A stretch of DNA of 64,000 nucleotides from Psychrosphaera algicola (GCF_028401425.1 NZ_JAQOMS010000002.1:1550001-1614000), one strand, 5' to 3'; counted from the first letter of the stretch, positions 46,298-57,419 are shown. Notes: a model not told the origin generated them from the sequence alone. A program made the numbers and translations.

Positions 46298-49200
46298 TTA
46301 TTCGTCATCCTTTGCCGTAATACTTAGTGACTTAATATTAGGGCCACTGCTACCCGTTGTTTTTAATTCAATGTAATTAGCTCCGGCACCAAGTGGTGCG
46401 TCAACCGTAACTGTTGCCCACTTGCCTTGCCATTTCCCTGTTTTAGGAAACTTCAGCTTCGCAATCTTTTTACCATTTACGATAAGTAACATCTCGCGGT
46501 CGCTTTCTTTATCATTGGATGCGTATTCGATGGCCAATTCATTCATACCGTATTCGCCGTCGTTTTCTTGATACCAAGTAATAGAACCTTCACTGGCTTG
46601 AAAATCAACGTGAGTAGCACGTTTTGCAGCTCCTTTAAGTAATGCATCTTTAGCAGGCATCGCACGTGAATTTTCGACTTGTGCGCTGGAGCCCGTTTTT
46701 CCCCAATACAAACCTGAACCATCTGCAAACGCTTCTTTCATCGTAAATAATGCTTTACCGTCAATATAAACAACCGCTTGAACTAACGTGTTTGGTTTTA
46801 CTTTAAATGCGCCTGAATATTTTTGACTGCGCTTTGACGGTATAGAACCGTCAGTTGTGTAAAACACGTCAATGCTAACTTTAGCCGCCTTGCCTTTGAT
46901 ATTTAGTGTTGCCACATCAATGTTAATTAAGTCTGATGAATATAACTGCTTATCTCCGATAATCGCGGCACTGATCATAGACACATTATTTGCACCGTTA
47001 TCAATATCAATAAACGCTCGAGTCGCTCCCATAAAGGCTTTACGATTATCTACACCGACATTTTTTGCTGTATCAACTGGATCACCGTTTTCTAGTGAAC
47101 GGATCTCGGCGTCTCCCACTAAATGGAAGTAAACCTTGTTTTCGCCATATGGATAGAAAGTGCCTTTTTCATCTAGCAGTTCAGCGGTGATTATTGCGCT
47201 GCCTGTTTCAGGTTGAACAAAGCGGTCTTCAAGTGTTAGTTGTAAACGGCTTGGGGCGTTTGCTGTAACCTGCTGAGTGCTGGCTTTGACTTGACCATCA
47301 ACTAAACAATTAGCGCTTAGTGTGCCTTCTTGCCAAGGTACCATCCACTCGGCTTGCATTTCGTCCCATTGAGTTCCTAACGAATCACGACCTAACGATT
47401 TTCCGTTAATAAATAGCTCAACTTCTTCACAGTTAGAATAAGCCCAAACAGGGATCTTCGTTGTTGCTGCCATTCGCGGATGAGTCCAATGCGGTAATAA
47501 GTGTACAAAAGGTTCGTCGGTCCATTGGCTCTTGTAGAAATAGAACAGATCTTTTTCAAATCCGGCTACGTCTAACGCGCCACCCATAAATAAACGGAAC
47601 GGCCAGCCACCGTGGACGTAACCCGCTTCACCATAATAGTCAAAACCAGTCCAACGGAAATGTCCGCTAAACCAAGGTAAATCGCGCATTAATTCCCAGT
47701 TTTTACGGGCTGATATTCTTACCGTTGCGTTGTCATATGACGAATTAAAATGCTGCTTAGGGTTTCTCCATGTACTTGGATCTGCCCATTCGTAAGTGAA
47801 GATTTCTTCCTCGGCTAAATCAGGTAACGGGAAAATGCCTTGTCGTTTCGAATGATTGCCATCTCGTAACTAGGTTTGAGAGCGGTAATATCCGCGTGTT
47901 TGCCAAGTGTGTGGTGCTTCAGTCGCAATAAAAGGTAGATCCGGTCGTGAATTTTCGAAAAATTGTGTTTTTTCACTGCCGCCGTTTACTCCAAACACGT
48001 CCATTTTACTTGACGCACTGTGGCCTGAAGTCACAGGGCGAGTTGGATCGAGTTTGTGCATTTCGCTTACTAATTTCTCAGCAATTTCATCGCCTCGAGT
48101 TTCGTTACCTACGCTGTAAAGGATAATCGATGGGTGGTTTCTGTTACGACTAACCCATTCTGTTAGATCTGTTTTCCAATCGTCTTTAAACGCCTGCTGA
48201 CCATAGTCAAACGGTGCCTTTTACTCCAGCCATCGAACACTTCATCCATGACCAAGATGCCCATTTCATCACACAATTCATAAAAAATTGGTGGATATGG
48301 ATTGTGGGCTGTACGGATTGCATTGACGCCCATTTCTTTAAATAATGCTAACTTCCAACGCAACAATGGCTTAGTCCAAGCGCCACCTACCGGGCCACCT
48401 TCCCAATGCTCACTCACACCTTTAAGTTTGGTCACCTTGTCGTTTAACCAAAAGCCGGTTTTTGTATCCCATTTAATCGTGCGAATACCAAATCGAGTAT
48501 CCACCGTGTCATAAACGTTATCGGCGCTACGAATGGTTGTACTCAAGGTATAAAGATTAGGCGTTTCTGTGTCCCATAACTTTGGTTTATATAAAGTTAA
48601 CTGTGACGTTGTTGAACAGTTTTCTGAAGTACAAGCTGGTAATGGATTATTCTCAACTAATACTGGCCTGCCCGTTTGGTCGACAATTTTAGACTCAACA
48701 TACAAAGATTCATTTCGAGTATTAGCATATTCCAGTTTTACCGTCGCTTGAGCTGACTTATCTTTGTTTATCGACGTGGTGACATAGACACCATTATTTT
48801 GAACATAAGATTGAGCATCCATTACTGTTAGGGAGACAGGTGCATAGATACCTGCTGGGTGATACCAACGAGCAGAAGGCTCTTTCAAGTTGTCTACGCG
48901 CACGGCAATATGGTTAGTGCCCGCTGTTAAATATTGACCAATGTCGTATTGAAACGAAATATAGCCATAGGCTTTTTTACCAAGATAGTGACCGTTTATC
49001 CAAACTTCACTGTTCATGTAAACGCCTTCGAAATCAATCACAACACGCTTATCTAACTAGGATTTACTGACGTCGAATGATTGACGATACCAACCTAAAC
49101 CACCGTCAAAATAACCGCCTTTGTCACCTTGTTGGCCGTCAATACTGATCCCTTTATTAAATGCCCAGTCGTGTGGCACATTTACTGTCTTCCAATCGCT

Positions 49201-49353
49201 ATCGTCAAACGTTGGTGATGTTGCAGCGTCACTACCGGATAAAGAAAATTTCCAGTTTTGGTTTAAATCAATATGTAAACGTGCTGCATTAATGTGTGAA
49301 GAAATAATCGCTAAAACAAATAATACGAAGCGATATTTAGTAAATAAATTCAT
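46298..49353 (-). CDS. GH2 beta-galactosidase-like enzyme with CHB_HEX_C-like and CBM domains, interrupted
   Basis: Secreted GH2 enzyme of about 1,015 codons. Order: signal peptide, sugar-binding domain (NWKFSLSGSDAA, HDWAFNKGIS), Ig-like domain and barrel. The barrel has YSVGNETRGDE (acid/base) and FIATEAPHTW (nucleophile region). C-terminal modules include FYTTDGSIPSKRSQKYSG (chitobiase-C-terminal-like) and a CBM6/35-like end. There is a frameshift near 48222 (A4 for A5), plus two in-frame TAG codons at 49057-49059 and 47870-47872, both in CCTAG where a Trp TGG (CCTGG) fits. It belongs to the DUF4982-type GH2 group rather than the LacZ type, so specificity may differ from the other GH2 here. 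Confidence 0.83.
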
Positions 49354-49547
49354 TATGGAAGACCCTTTTAATAACTACCCATATTAGACAAAAGTCGACG
49401 CTAAAAAACGTAAAATTTGTTAAACAAAAATAAAGATAAGCTATTTAGTGAATACCAAATAGTGTTAAAAAGGGACTTTATAGTGTCTAATAAGACACAA
49501 AACTACAGTAATGGGGCGTATTATGAAATGTTATTGATTGTTAAAAA

Positions 49548-49580
49548 TAGAGTGGTACTGAATAATTCAGTACCACTCTA
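49548..49580 (-). terminator. Terminator after the minus-strand sulfatase
   Basis: Perfect 14-bp inverted repeat TAGAGTGGTACTGA / TCAGTACCACTCTA; on the minus strand it is followed by TTTTTAAC. It separates the sulfatase (ends 49643) from the GH2 gene. An AAAAAACGTAAAATTT motif lies at 49403-49418, upstream of the GH2 gene. Confidence 0.88.
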
Positions 49581-49642
49581 TAAAGTGCAGAGATAATGAG
49601 TGCAGAAATAAACCTGACCTATATTATCATCACGACATGAAG

Positions 49643-51113
49643 CTAACTGCTCTGCTGTTTAATTTTAGCTAACAGGGTCAACATCTCTGTTACCTTTGCA
49701 GGATATTTATCGTAAACATTATTTGATTCTGAAGGATCAGAGTCCAAATTATATAATTGCACCTGCGGCATATCTGTATATTGACTCAACTTCCCTTTAT
49801 TAAACCCACCTGAATGTGGCGCATCGATTAACTTCCAAGCCCCTAGACGGATTGAAAACGTGCCATCTACCGAATGTGTAATGGTTGTTTGTCTAGGAGG
49901 TATGTTGGCATTTTGCTGCGTCAATACAGGCAATATGTTAACACTATCTTCACCGGCGTTTGCTGGTAACGTTGTATTTGTAATCGCTGCGGCCGTCGCC
50001 ATCAAATCAGTCAGAGATATCAGTTCATCAGACACTTGATTGCTAGGGATTTTATTAGGCCATTTGGCAATAAATGGAACACGATGGCCACCTTCATAAA
50101 TGTCGCCCTTATGGCCGCGGTAATTTAAATTAGCACGGTGTCCATGTTCGTCGATGTCACGCTGATACCAATGTGAAGCGTTGTCGCTGGTGAATATAAT
50201 AAGTGTATTCTTAGTTAAACCCGCTTTTTCCGTTGCTCTTACGATTTGGCCCACAACACTATCGACTTGGACCATGAAGTCACCATAAGCGCCGGCTTGG
50301 CTTTTTCCTTTAAATTCAGCGGTTGGTAACCATGGTTGGTGCGGTGCAGGTAACGGCAAATATAGAAAAAATGGCTTTTTGCTATTTTTTTGTTCAACAA
50401 TATAGTCTTCTGCTCGTTTAACTATGTTTGGTAACACCTCGATATGCTTAAAGTCTTTAGCGATTTTGCCGCCACGCCAAAACTCTTCACCACCACCAAC
50501 ACCGCGCGGAAGGCCATGTTTGCCGGTTTTTAATGTTGCAGGCTGAACCAACTTGTCGTTTTCAAAATAAACATAAGGGTCCATGTCTAATGACGCTGGG
50601 ATCCCGTAGTAATAATCAAAGCCGTTATCAATTGGCCCAGGTGTTAATGGTTTACTATAATCTGTTTTTTACCACTGCCCAAACCAATATGCCATTTACC
50701 GATACCAGCCGTGTTATAGCCGCTCGATTTTAATACCGATGCTACGGTTTCACGACCATCTTCAATTAAGGCTGTTCCATAACCAAATAAAACCCCTTTT
50801 TTAGACGACTGCGCCAAGAATAGCGACCGGTTAATACACTATACCGAGTTGGTGTACAAACCGACGAAGGAGAATGCGCGTCGGTAAACCTAATCCCTTG
50901 CGCTGCCAGTTCATCCAAATTTGGCGTTGGGATCTTTGACTGCGGGTTATAACTTGAGACATCTCCAACTCCGGCGTCATCCGCGAGGATATATATGATA
51001 TTCGGAAATTCCGCTTTATCGGGATCTTCCTGAGTATTTGTTTCTTGAGTGTTTGAACAGGACGCTAAAAATGCGATCCCAAATAACATAGATAAACTTC
51101 TTAATGATTTCAT
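49643..51113 (-). CDS. Sulfatase lipoprotein (S1 family), frameshifted
   Basis: Lipobox LASC (Cys about 19), metal motif LADDAGVGD, formylglycine motif SSVCTPTR (Cys about 86), GIGKWHIGLG, LPAPHQPWLP, TSDNASHWY and GDIYEGGHRVP. The C-terminus has LYNLDSDPSESNNVYDKYP. Breaks near 50800 (G4 for G5; expected KKGVLFGYGTALIEDG) and 50665 (A-run; expected GKTDYSKPLTPGPIDNGFDYY). It is the paralogue of the sulfatase at 7978-9483 with the same block order, so the two probably share a substrate class. It is last in the minus-strand run GH97, sulfatase, GH43/117-like, sulfatase. Confidence 0.85.
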
Positions 51114-51360
51114 ATCAATTGATTTCCAACTGTCATTTGAACATATTACATCGAATGAACTAAAGTGAGGCTAACAGCGCCCTACTACAAATTGTATTTT
51201 TACATATAAAATACAGGGTATGAGGTCGTTGATTTAATGTCAACAAATTTAAGTTAACTGCTTGGACTTGAATGAGTCAGTCAGTGGATGTTTGATGAAA
51301 ATAAAGTGGTATTTGACCTGTGTCAGGCGCTGTTTTGAATAATTATGAAACGGTAAAATT

Positions 51361-51391
51361 ATAAGCATGCCGAGGCTGTCGACATGCTTAT
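51361..51391 (-). terminator. Hairpin downstream of the GH43/117-like gene
   Basis: Arms ATAAGCATG / CATGCTTAT, 9 bp, in the 286-base gap before the sulfatase start. The tail is AT-rich but has no clear T-run. Confidence 0.5.
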
Positions 51392-51399
51392 ACAGTCTA

Positions 51400-52375
51400 T
51401 CAATTTTGAGTGATATCGAATCGATGAATGAAAGGTAATTGCTTTTTAGCTTTACCAATTTCAACACCCCATTGAGGCAAGCCACCTTTATTACTGTCGG
51501 TAAATGCCTCAGGTCGATAACCACCGGCAGCCCATGGATAACCGATGACGTCGGAGACACGAATGAAATTAATACCATCTTCAGCAAACATTATTGAATG
51601 CTGGATATTGGCAGGCGCTCGATCTCCTATCATTGCCGCAACACCATTACCTTGTGGCCAAACAAAGACTTCGTGATTTAGGGATCACTGGTGTATTTGA
51701 AACTTTGACATATGGGCCTTGAGGTTTATCCGCTATGGCTAACCCCATTTGTGTTTCTTTTGGGCTTTTCCCTAACTGACGGCCTTTATAATACAGCCAA
51801 TATTTTCCATCTTTAACGAGTAGGCTTGCATCGTCAATCAAATGACTATCGAAATCACTCTTGGTGTCGCTATTTTTTAAGATTGGTTGATTGGAAACAC
51901 GCTCCCAAGGACCATATGGCGAGTCGGATACCGCTAAGTACCAATCTTTGAATCAGGACTAAATGGGCGTTTATAAGGTTTAGACGTACCGGTATAAAAA
52001 GCCAGTACTTACCTTCTGCAACAAGGATATTGGGCGTGAATACGCTTTCACCTTCCCAGCTTCCTTTTTCCCTTTTGCTAATGCTTCGCCCTGCTCAACC
52101 CAATTATGACCATCAGCGGACGTAGCGTACCAAACGGTTGCATCATATCCAGTGGAAATCTTTCCCTTTGAATACCAAACGTAGTAAATGTTATCAACCT
52201 TGATAACATCACTTGGATCACGTCGCATTACCCCAGCTTCAACGCCAATTCCAGTTAACGCTGAGTGTGTGACTGTTACCTTTTGTGGCAGAGCAACATC
52301 CGTTGTACTGCAAGCTTGTAATGCCAAAGCGCCTACTAATGTGACTGAAGCTATCGCTGCTGATAGTAATTTCAT
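51400..52375 (-). CDS. GH43/GH117-like beta-propeller lipoprotein, frameshifted
   Basis: Lipobox LQAC (Cys about 22). Propeller signatures: VMRRDPSDVIKVDNIYYVWY, DATVWYATSADGHNW, SVFTPNILVAEGKYWLFY (after frame correction), DDASLLVKDGKYWLYYKG and GGYRPEAFTDSNKGG. The RDPSDV and VWYATS pairing resembles GH117 and neighbouring groups, which include alpha-1,3-(3,6-anhydro)-L-galactosidases, but I cannot separate GH117 from GH43 without a profile search. The frame is broken near 52060 and 51995 (A- and T-runs), 51945 and 51665. If it is GH117, it would be the only agar/porphyran-type marker in the window. It is flanked by sulfatase genes on the same strand. Confidence 0.66.
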
Positions 52376-52396
52376 TATTAAATATCTCTCTTTTCT

Positions 52397-53905
52397 TTAA
52401 CCAACTGGTTTCCAAGGTTCACCAAACTGTGGTTTGTTCGGGTTACTTCTCAAAAACTCTGCGTCTTGATCTTTGTACCACTGATGTAATACTTTACGAA
52501 GCTCTTCAACCTTTTCGGGATAATTCTTCGCCAAATCACGGTTTTCGCCAATATCTTCGGCTAAGTTAAATAGTTGCACTTGGCCATCCTCAAAGCGCTC
52601 CAATAATTTCCACTTTCCTAAACGAACAGCAGCTCCAGGAAACCACCTTGGTTTGAGTAATGCGGGTAATGGAAAAATAACGGTCTGTTTTCAAGGCCAT
52701 TTTCCAATGCCAAAATAGGTTTTAAGCTTTCACCGTCCGACTTTGGAAGCTTGTCTTCGTCGATACCTAACATTGCGTAAATCGTTGCTGAGATATCCAT
52801 CATCGTAACTGGAACGTTACTGGTTTTACCGTTAGATGCACTGCCTCAGGACTCGAATTACAAACGGGACTCGAATGCCGCCTTCATATAACCAACCTTT
52901 TCCGCCATTTAGTGGCAAGTTAGATGTTGGTCTACCTTCAGATGTAGACAAGCCACCATTGTCTGAAAGTAAGATGACTATCGTGTCGTCCTGTAAATTC
53001 TGTTTGTCTAGTTCGTTAACGATACGTCCAATATTCTCATCGACTTTTTCAACCATAGAGGCGTATGTTGGATGTGTTTGAGACACGCGATTTAATCTGG
53101 CTTTTTTATTAGGCCAAATTTGTTCGATTTCTGAAAATTCAGATTTTGGATCAGTGCCAGCAAATTTGGCTTCATATTTTTCAACCAAGTCTTTAGGCGC
53201 TGCTAATTTTGTATGAACCGAATAATACGACATCAGCATAAAAAATGGCTTGTCGGTCTGCGCGTAATTACCGAGTAGGTTAATTGCTTCTGATGTTAAA
53301 CGATCTGTTAGATATTCACCTTTTGGCCCACTTTCTAAACGCGGGTTTATATATGGTGAAAAATATCCGCCCATTGGGCTACCAGCAACATGACCGCCAA
53401 CATTAACGTCAAATCCATAATACTCAGGCCACTCTTGCTCTGTTTGTCCTAAATGCCACTTGCCAAGAAATGCTGTATCGTAACCTTCTTTATTTAACAC
53501 ATTGGCAATGGTGTCATGGTTTTCCGGTAGACTTTCATTAAATGGTGCAGGTTTAAATTTGCCTTCTCTAATTTTGTTTTTCTTAAGTCTATTTCGAAAG
53601 AAGTCAGTTGTTCCCATTCTAGTTGGGTGCAAACCCGTTATCAAAGCAGCTCGGGTTGGACTGCAAATCGGGCTCGCAGCGTAACCATCGGTAAACTTCA
53701 TACCTTCAGCGGCTAATTTATCCATATTTGGCGTTGAATAATTAGTTTTTGGGTTGTAAGTAGCAACATCTGCCCAGCCGAGATCATCAACTAAAATTAT
53801 CAATACGTTAGGCTTTTTAACTGGCTCAGGCTCTGAAAGGGATGTGCAACCCATCATAAAGGTGGTGGCACAGGCCAAGATACTTAGACTAAGTTTTAAT
53901 TTCAT
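52397..53905 (-). CDS. Sulfatase lipoprotein (S1 family), frameshifted
   Basis: Lipobox MMGC (Cys20), metal motif LVDDLGWADV, formylglycine motif PICSPTRAALITG (Cys about 81), FLGKWHLGQ, SYYSVHTKL and LSDNGGLS. The first 350 residues are uninterrupted. Breaks near 52855 (expected WPG with CCTGG, seen CCTGAGG; the corrected frame reads SASNGKTSNVPVTMMDIS) and 52633 (TTTCCTGGAGC, one C short of GGFPGAAVRLG) join the last two pieces. The C-terminus has LFNLAEDIGENRDLA. It resembles the sulfatase at 5276-6693. It lies 14 bases after the GH97 gene, so the two are probably cotranscribed. Confidence 0.87.
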
Positions 53906-53919
53906 TTTATTTTCCTTTT

Positions 53920-55870
53920 TTAATCGGCTTTAACCAAATCGCTTGACCACCGCCTTAGCGCTAAGTGCATTTTTAACACATCACTTTGAGTTACTTCACG
54001 CGTAATAACTTCATAAGCCTCACGATTAGTTATGTAATGGGTATTGGGCGCATCTGCATAAATTTTGGCTAAATAAGTTTGATTTGGTTTTAAAAAGTTT
54101 AATTTAAGTGGCAAGGTTCCACCGGCTTCATTAATCGCCGCGCCAATAAACCACTCTTCACCCGTTCTTCTTGCAGTAACTATGTGCTCATTAATATCAC
54201 TTGATAACACCATTGATTCGTCCCAAGTAGCAGGCATGTTTTCTAAAAATTCAAACAAGTCCTTTTTTCCTAAGTACTCTTCAGGGGCATCTGGGAAGAT
54301 GATCAATCCGGAAAAAATAATTAAAGAACGCGCTACTTCACTTGCAACTGTGGAATAAACCTCTTCTCTAACATAATCTCGGCTTTGTTTTAGGCCATCT
54401 AGCTTAAAGAAACCATTGGACATATCTAACGGTCCAGCAAGTGCATTTATATGTGCCATTTCAACAAAACCTGAGGGTTTATAAGTATACAAACCATCCG
54501 TTTGTGCATGAACTGCTTCCCTAGTTACCCAGTTTGGCCATGTTCGTCTCATACCACTTGGAATTAGCGGGCTATCGTGAAAATTGATTAATAATTTATG
54601 CTTGGCAGCAAGTTCAACAATTTTGAGGGTTTTAATTACCTTCTCTTTACCACTAAGCTTCATAAAGCCATATTTAACGCCTGCGGCTCCCCAACTTGCC
54701 CATGTTTCAAATAGCTCATCCAAATCATGATTTACACTTGCCTTATCATTGAGATACAAAATAAAGCCAATGCCTTTCTCATTCGCTTGGTTGATCAGTG
54801 CTTTGATATTTAATCCATCAATTTCAGTAAACGGGTCAGACTTGGCGTTATGTTCTGGCCCATACCAATTGGCGTCGATCATCACATATTGCATGTTATT
54901 GTTTGAGGCAAAATCAATCATTCGTCTTAATGATTCATTATCCAAGGCATATGTGTGATCTTCATATTGCTCACCACGTACACGCCAGTCCCAAAAGATT
55001 TACCCGTTTTGATCCAAGAGGTATCTTCAATTTGGTTTGGTGGCGATAGACTTATCAACACTTGTGACGTAAGTAGGCTTCCTACAGTTTTACCAAGCTG
55101 CAATACGCGCCATGACGTGGCCGATGATGTATCACTAGCTACCAGAGGGGCGCTCGCAACAACAACTTTTGCGGAATCAGATACTGTTTTAAGCTTAATC
55201 ATACCAGTATCGACACGACCAGCCTCTTGAAACGCTATTGCTGGCATTTGGCTGCTAGTAAACGCAATAGGGATTGCCAAATTCTCATTACTGCTACGCA
55301 AAAGACTCGCGGTTTGTTTCGTAGGCTTCATGCCATTATTACTCCATACCTTTGCGTCATGGGCTAAAGTAAATTCTGTTACTTCTTTAAACGTTTTAGT
55401 TGTTGATTGGGCTTTGGCTTGTAACACATGTCTTAAAGCTACGGCATCGTTGAAAACCCTAACCTCTAGGTGACTTATTACGCTTTGAGTTTGTTTATCG
55501 ATAAGTTTAAATCGAGCTTCGTTGTATCGACTTTTAGGTCTTCAAACTGGCCCCAAGTTAATGGCGCTGTTTCATCGACAGAACGTTCCGAAACCAACTC
55601 TAAATCGTGTTCGGCAATGGCACTTTTAGATGAGACCAAATCTATATCTGACGGTAGGACAACTGATTTACCCTCGAAAATTACACTTAGCTGTGGTGAT
55701 GTTTTGGACGCCCACGATAAGTTTAGTTCAACTAGGCCATCAGGCGAAGTTAACGTATGTTGCTCGGATTTAAATGAATTATCACTACTTTTACAAGCAA
55801 GTAATACAAACGTGACACCAGTTGCGACAATCAACTTTGAAATGAGTTTTGATTTACCAATAAATAACAA
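53920..55870 (-). CDS. GH97 (SusB-like) alpha-glycosidase lipoprotein, frameshifted
   Basis: TTG start at 55870 with AAGGGG ribosome-binding site; lipobox LLAC (Cys about 26). The N-terminal beta-sandwich has TLTSPDGLVELNL. The barrel has DTSWIKTGKSFWDW (after correction), YVMIDANWYGPE, LLINFHDSPLIPSGMRRTWPNWVTREA and ALAGPLDMSNGF, a recognisable GH97 pattern. In the strand GVKYGFMK a Gly stands where retaining GH97 alpha-galactosidases have the nucleophile Asp (KVDFM), which points to the inverting type, from memory of the family. Breaks near 55500 and 54965. First gene of a minus-strand run. Expected to act on alpha-linked terminal sugars. Confidence 0.82.
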
Positions 55871-55973
55871 AGCTGTTTACCCCTTCATCTGTTTAACTTG
55901 AAAGGTATTAAACAATACGAAGGCTTAAAAACCATAAAAATATATACAAATTTGAAAGGAAAATCGTAATCCT

Positions 55974-56050
55974 AAAAGAACCTTAGCGATATTTGGGATC
56001 TCCAACCGAATGCAGAGGAAATAACAAAATCAGCGACTCTGACCCCGCAG
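55974..56050 (+). repeat. Partial copy of the dispersed repeat at the locus edge
   Basis: AAAAGAACCTTAGCGATATTTGG and the following GGATCTCCAACCGAATGCAGAGGAA are the reverse complement of the array unit at 10958-11592. The AGCGACTCTGACCCC that follows matches, inverted, the GGGGTCAGAGTTGCT flank of that array. So repeat and flank travel together. The 170 bases before it (55871-56042) hold no gene. Confidence 0.8.
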
Positions 56051-56324
56051 GCCCAAAAAAGGCGCTGCACTGCCAGAAGTTGATGAAAATGTTTTACTAG
56101 AAATTGATAAAGCTATCGCGGTTTTGTTTCATAAAGATAAACAGCTCATTAAACTTTATGAAGATAGGTTTTGTTTTGGAAAGTCATTACGTGAGTTAGC
56201 TAAGCAATACAACAAGCAATCGAATTATTGTGAGTATCTAAAACTAGCTAATAATAGGAAGTGGTCGCCAATGTATATTAAACAGCTGGTAGATGTGTCG
56301 GCAGCTAAGCTTGAGGGTTATTAG
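56043..56324 (+). pseudogene. C-terminal fragment, possibly of a phage antitermination Q-like protein
   Basis: The open frame runs from 56043 with no good start; TTG at 56124 gives 66 codons. The product reads LPEVDENVLLEIDKAIAVLF, then a helix-turn-helix-like LIKLYEDRFCFGKSLRELAKQ. The layout is like small phage antitermination (Q/DUF1133-like) proteins, but the match is from memory and weak. Its 5' part seems replaced by the dispersed repeat, so it is probably a remnant. Confidence 0.35.
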
Positions 56325-56394
56325 CTAAAATATACTAACCGAATATTTTGGACAAAATTGAAGGCTTTTTAGTTTTTATGGGATCAGCGGCCCA

Positions 56395-56868
56395 TCATTC
56401 TGCAAGTCTTTCAAATTCACAATAAGCGGTTGGTGCTTGATTTTGTAGCCTTAGAGTCTGAATAAAGGGTTTACACCTTTCGTAAACTCTAGTCACGGTA
56501 CCACACATACTCTCCTTCATTACAATTTCGTCGTATATACCGTGTCGGATCCCAACAGAAATATATTCATAAAAATTGAGGCAGTATCTAAACTCACTGG
56601 CCCCTTTGGTAAATTTCTTGGATTCGTATGCAAAAGATTTTATTGTTTTATCTGCGTTGTTGTGAATCTGGCCTGTAACAGTAATAGCATTGCGCAACTT
56701 ACCATCATTTTTAGCATGAAGGATTGTATCAATAGAGTTTTTCTTTCTGGCTATATCTCGGTTTGAGTAAATTGCTTGGTAAGCAATAGCAAAGGCTATA
56801 AGTCCAGTCATAATGGTTGATACGCTAGGTATCAACCACGGGAAATTGTTAGGATCTGTGAAATCCAA
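56395..56868 (-). CDS. DUF4760-like membrane protein
   Basis: An intact 157-residue protein. One N-terminal transmembrane helix (about residues 12-32), followed by YSNRDIARKKNSIDTILHA and FRYCLNFYEYISVGIRHGIYDE, the style of DUF4760 proteins often found in mobile or phage-related regions. Function unknown. It stands alone, and the upstream 56869-57172 is noncoding and AT-rich with no motif I can name. Confidence 0.55.
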   Translation of the reverse strand: MDFTDPNNFPWLIPSVSTIMTGLIAFAIAYQAIYSNRDIARKKNSIDTILHAKNDGKLRNAITVTGQIHNNADKTIKSFAYESKKFTKGASEFRYCLNFYEYISVGIRHGIYDEIVMKESMCGTVTRVYERCKPFIQTLRLQNQAPTAYCEFERLAE

Positions 56869-57172
56869 GTCTACAGTTTATTTAGATAGGCTCGTAATCG
56901 TCCTTGAAGACTGGGGTGTGGTTTGATTTGTTTAATGAGTGCATTATCTATCTCCTGATATCGGCATTTATTATTTTACTTGGCCCCGATGATTCGCAAT
57001 ATATGCAATTTTCAGTATTTTTAATTGATAAATGGGATTAAAAAATATGTTAACGTTTTTTAACCCCAAATCACTATTTAAACGTACGCACTTGAAATAA
57101 ATTAACGTCTTCGATATGTTTATTTTGTTACACATTGTTTTTGATTTGTAACAAATAATGGAATAATAAAAA

Positions 57173-57415
57173 TTGAATAGGAATAAATATATTGTGAAAA
57201 TTTTAAAAACACTTACCCCTCTATTACTTTGCTTTTTATTTAGTAAAAACGCACTGGCAGCTGATAGCCCCTATGAGCTAGCCGTTTGTGGTGCAAACCC
57301 AACACCTGAAACTACAGGAAGCGTTGAACCTCCATCAACGGGTTGGATAGTGCAGTCAGGTACTTCATGGTGCTTCGTTCAAGGCAGTATCGTAATAACA
57401 TGTTGGAAAGAGTGA
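57173..57415 (+). CDS. Small secreted Cys-containing peptide
   Basis: 80 codons from TTG (57173) or 73 from GTG (57194). The signal peptide (KTLTPLLLCFLFSKNALA) leaves a mature peptide of about 50 residues with Cys in AVCGANP, SWCFVQG and TCWKE. No family recognised. It is followed by a four-helix membrane protein gene; the junction has a duplicated ATGTTGGAAAGAGTGA. Confidence 0.5.
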   Translation: MNRNKYIVKILKTLTPLLLCFLFSKNALAADSPYELAVCGANPTPETTGSVEPPSTGWIVQSGTSWCFVQGSIVITCWKE

Positions 57416-57419
57416 TATT

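Noticed and set aside
47870..49059. In-frame TAG codons in the GH2 gene as possible recoding
   Set aside because: Both sit in CCTAG where Trp in CCTGG fits the family, and TAG/TAA/TGA end other genes normally. Read error is simpler than recoding.
51249..51587. Separate 112-codon ORF overlapping the GH43/117-like 3' end
   Set aside because: It is out of frame with the propeller sequence, which is the conserved reading; it has no signal or motif of its own.
51400..52375. Firm GH117 (anhydrogalactosidase) assignment
   Set aside because: Motifs are suggestive but shared with GH43-like propellers; a profile search is needed, so I kept a broader name.
2214..53905. Assigning S1 subfamilies or sulfate positions to the seven sulfatases
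   Set aside because: Subfamily needs SulfAtlas comparison; the core motifs visible here do not separate them.
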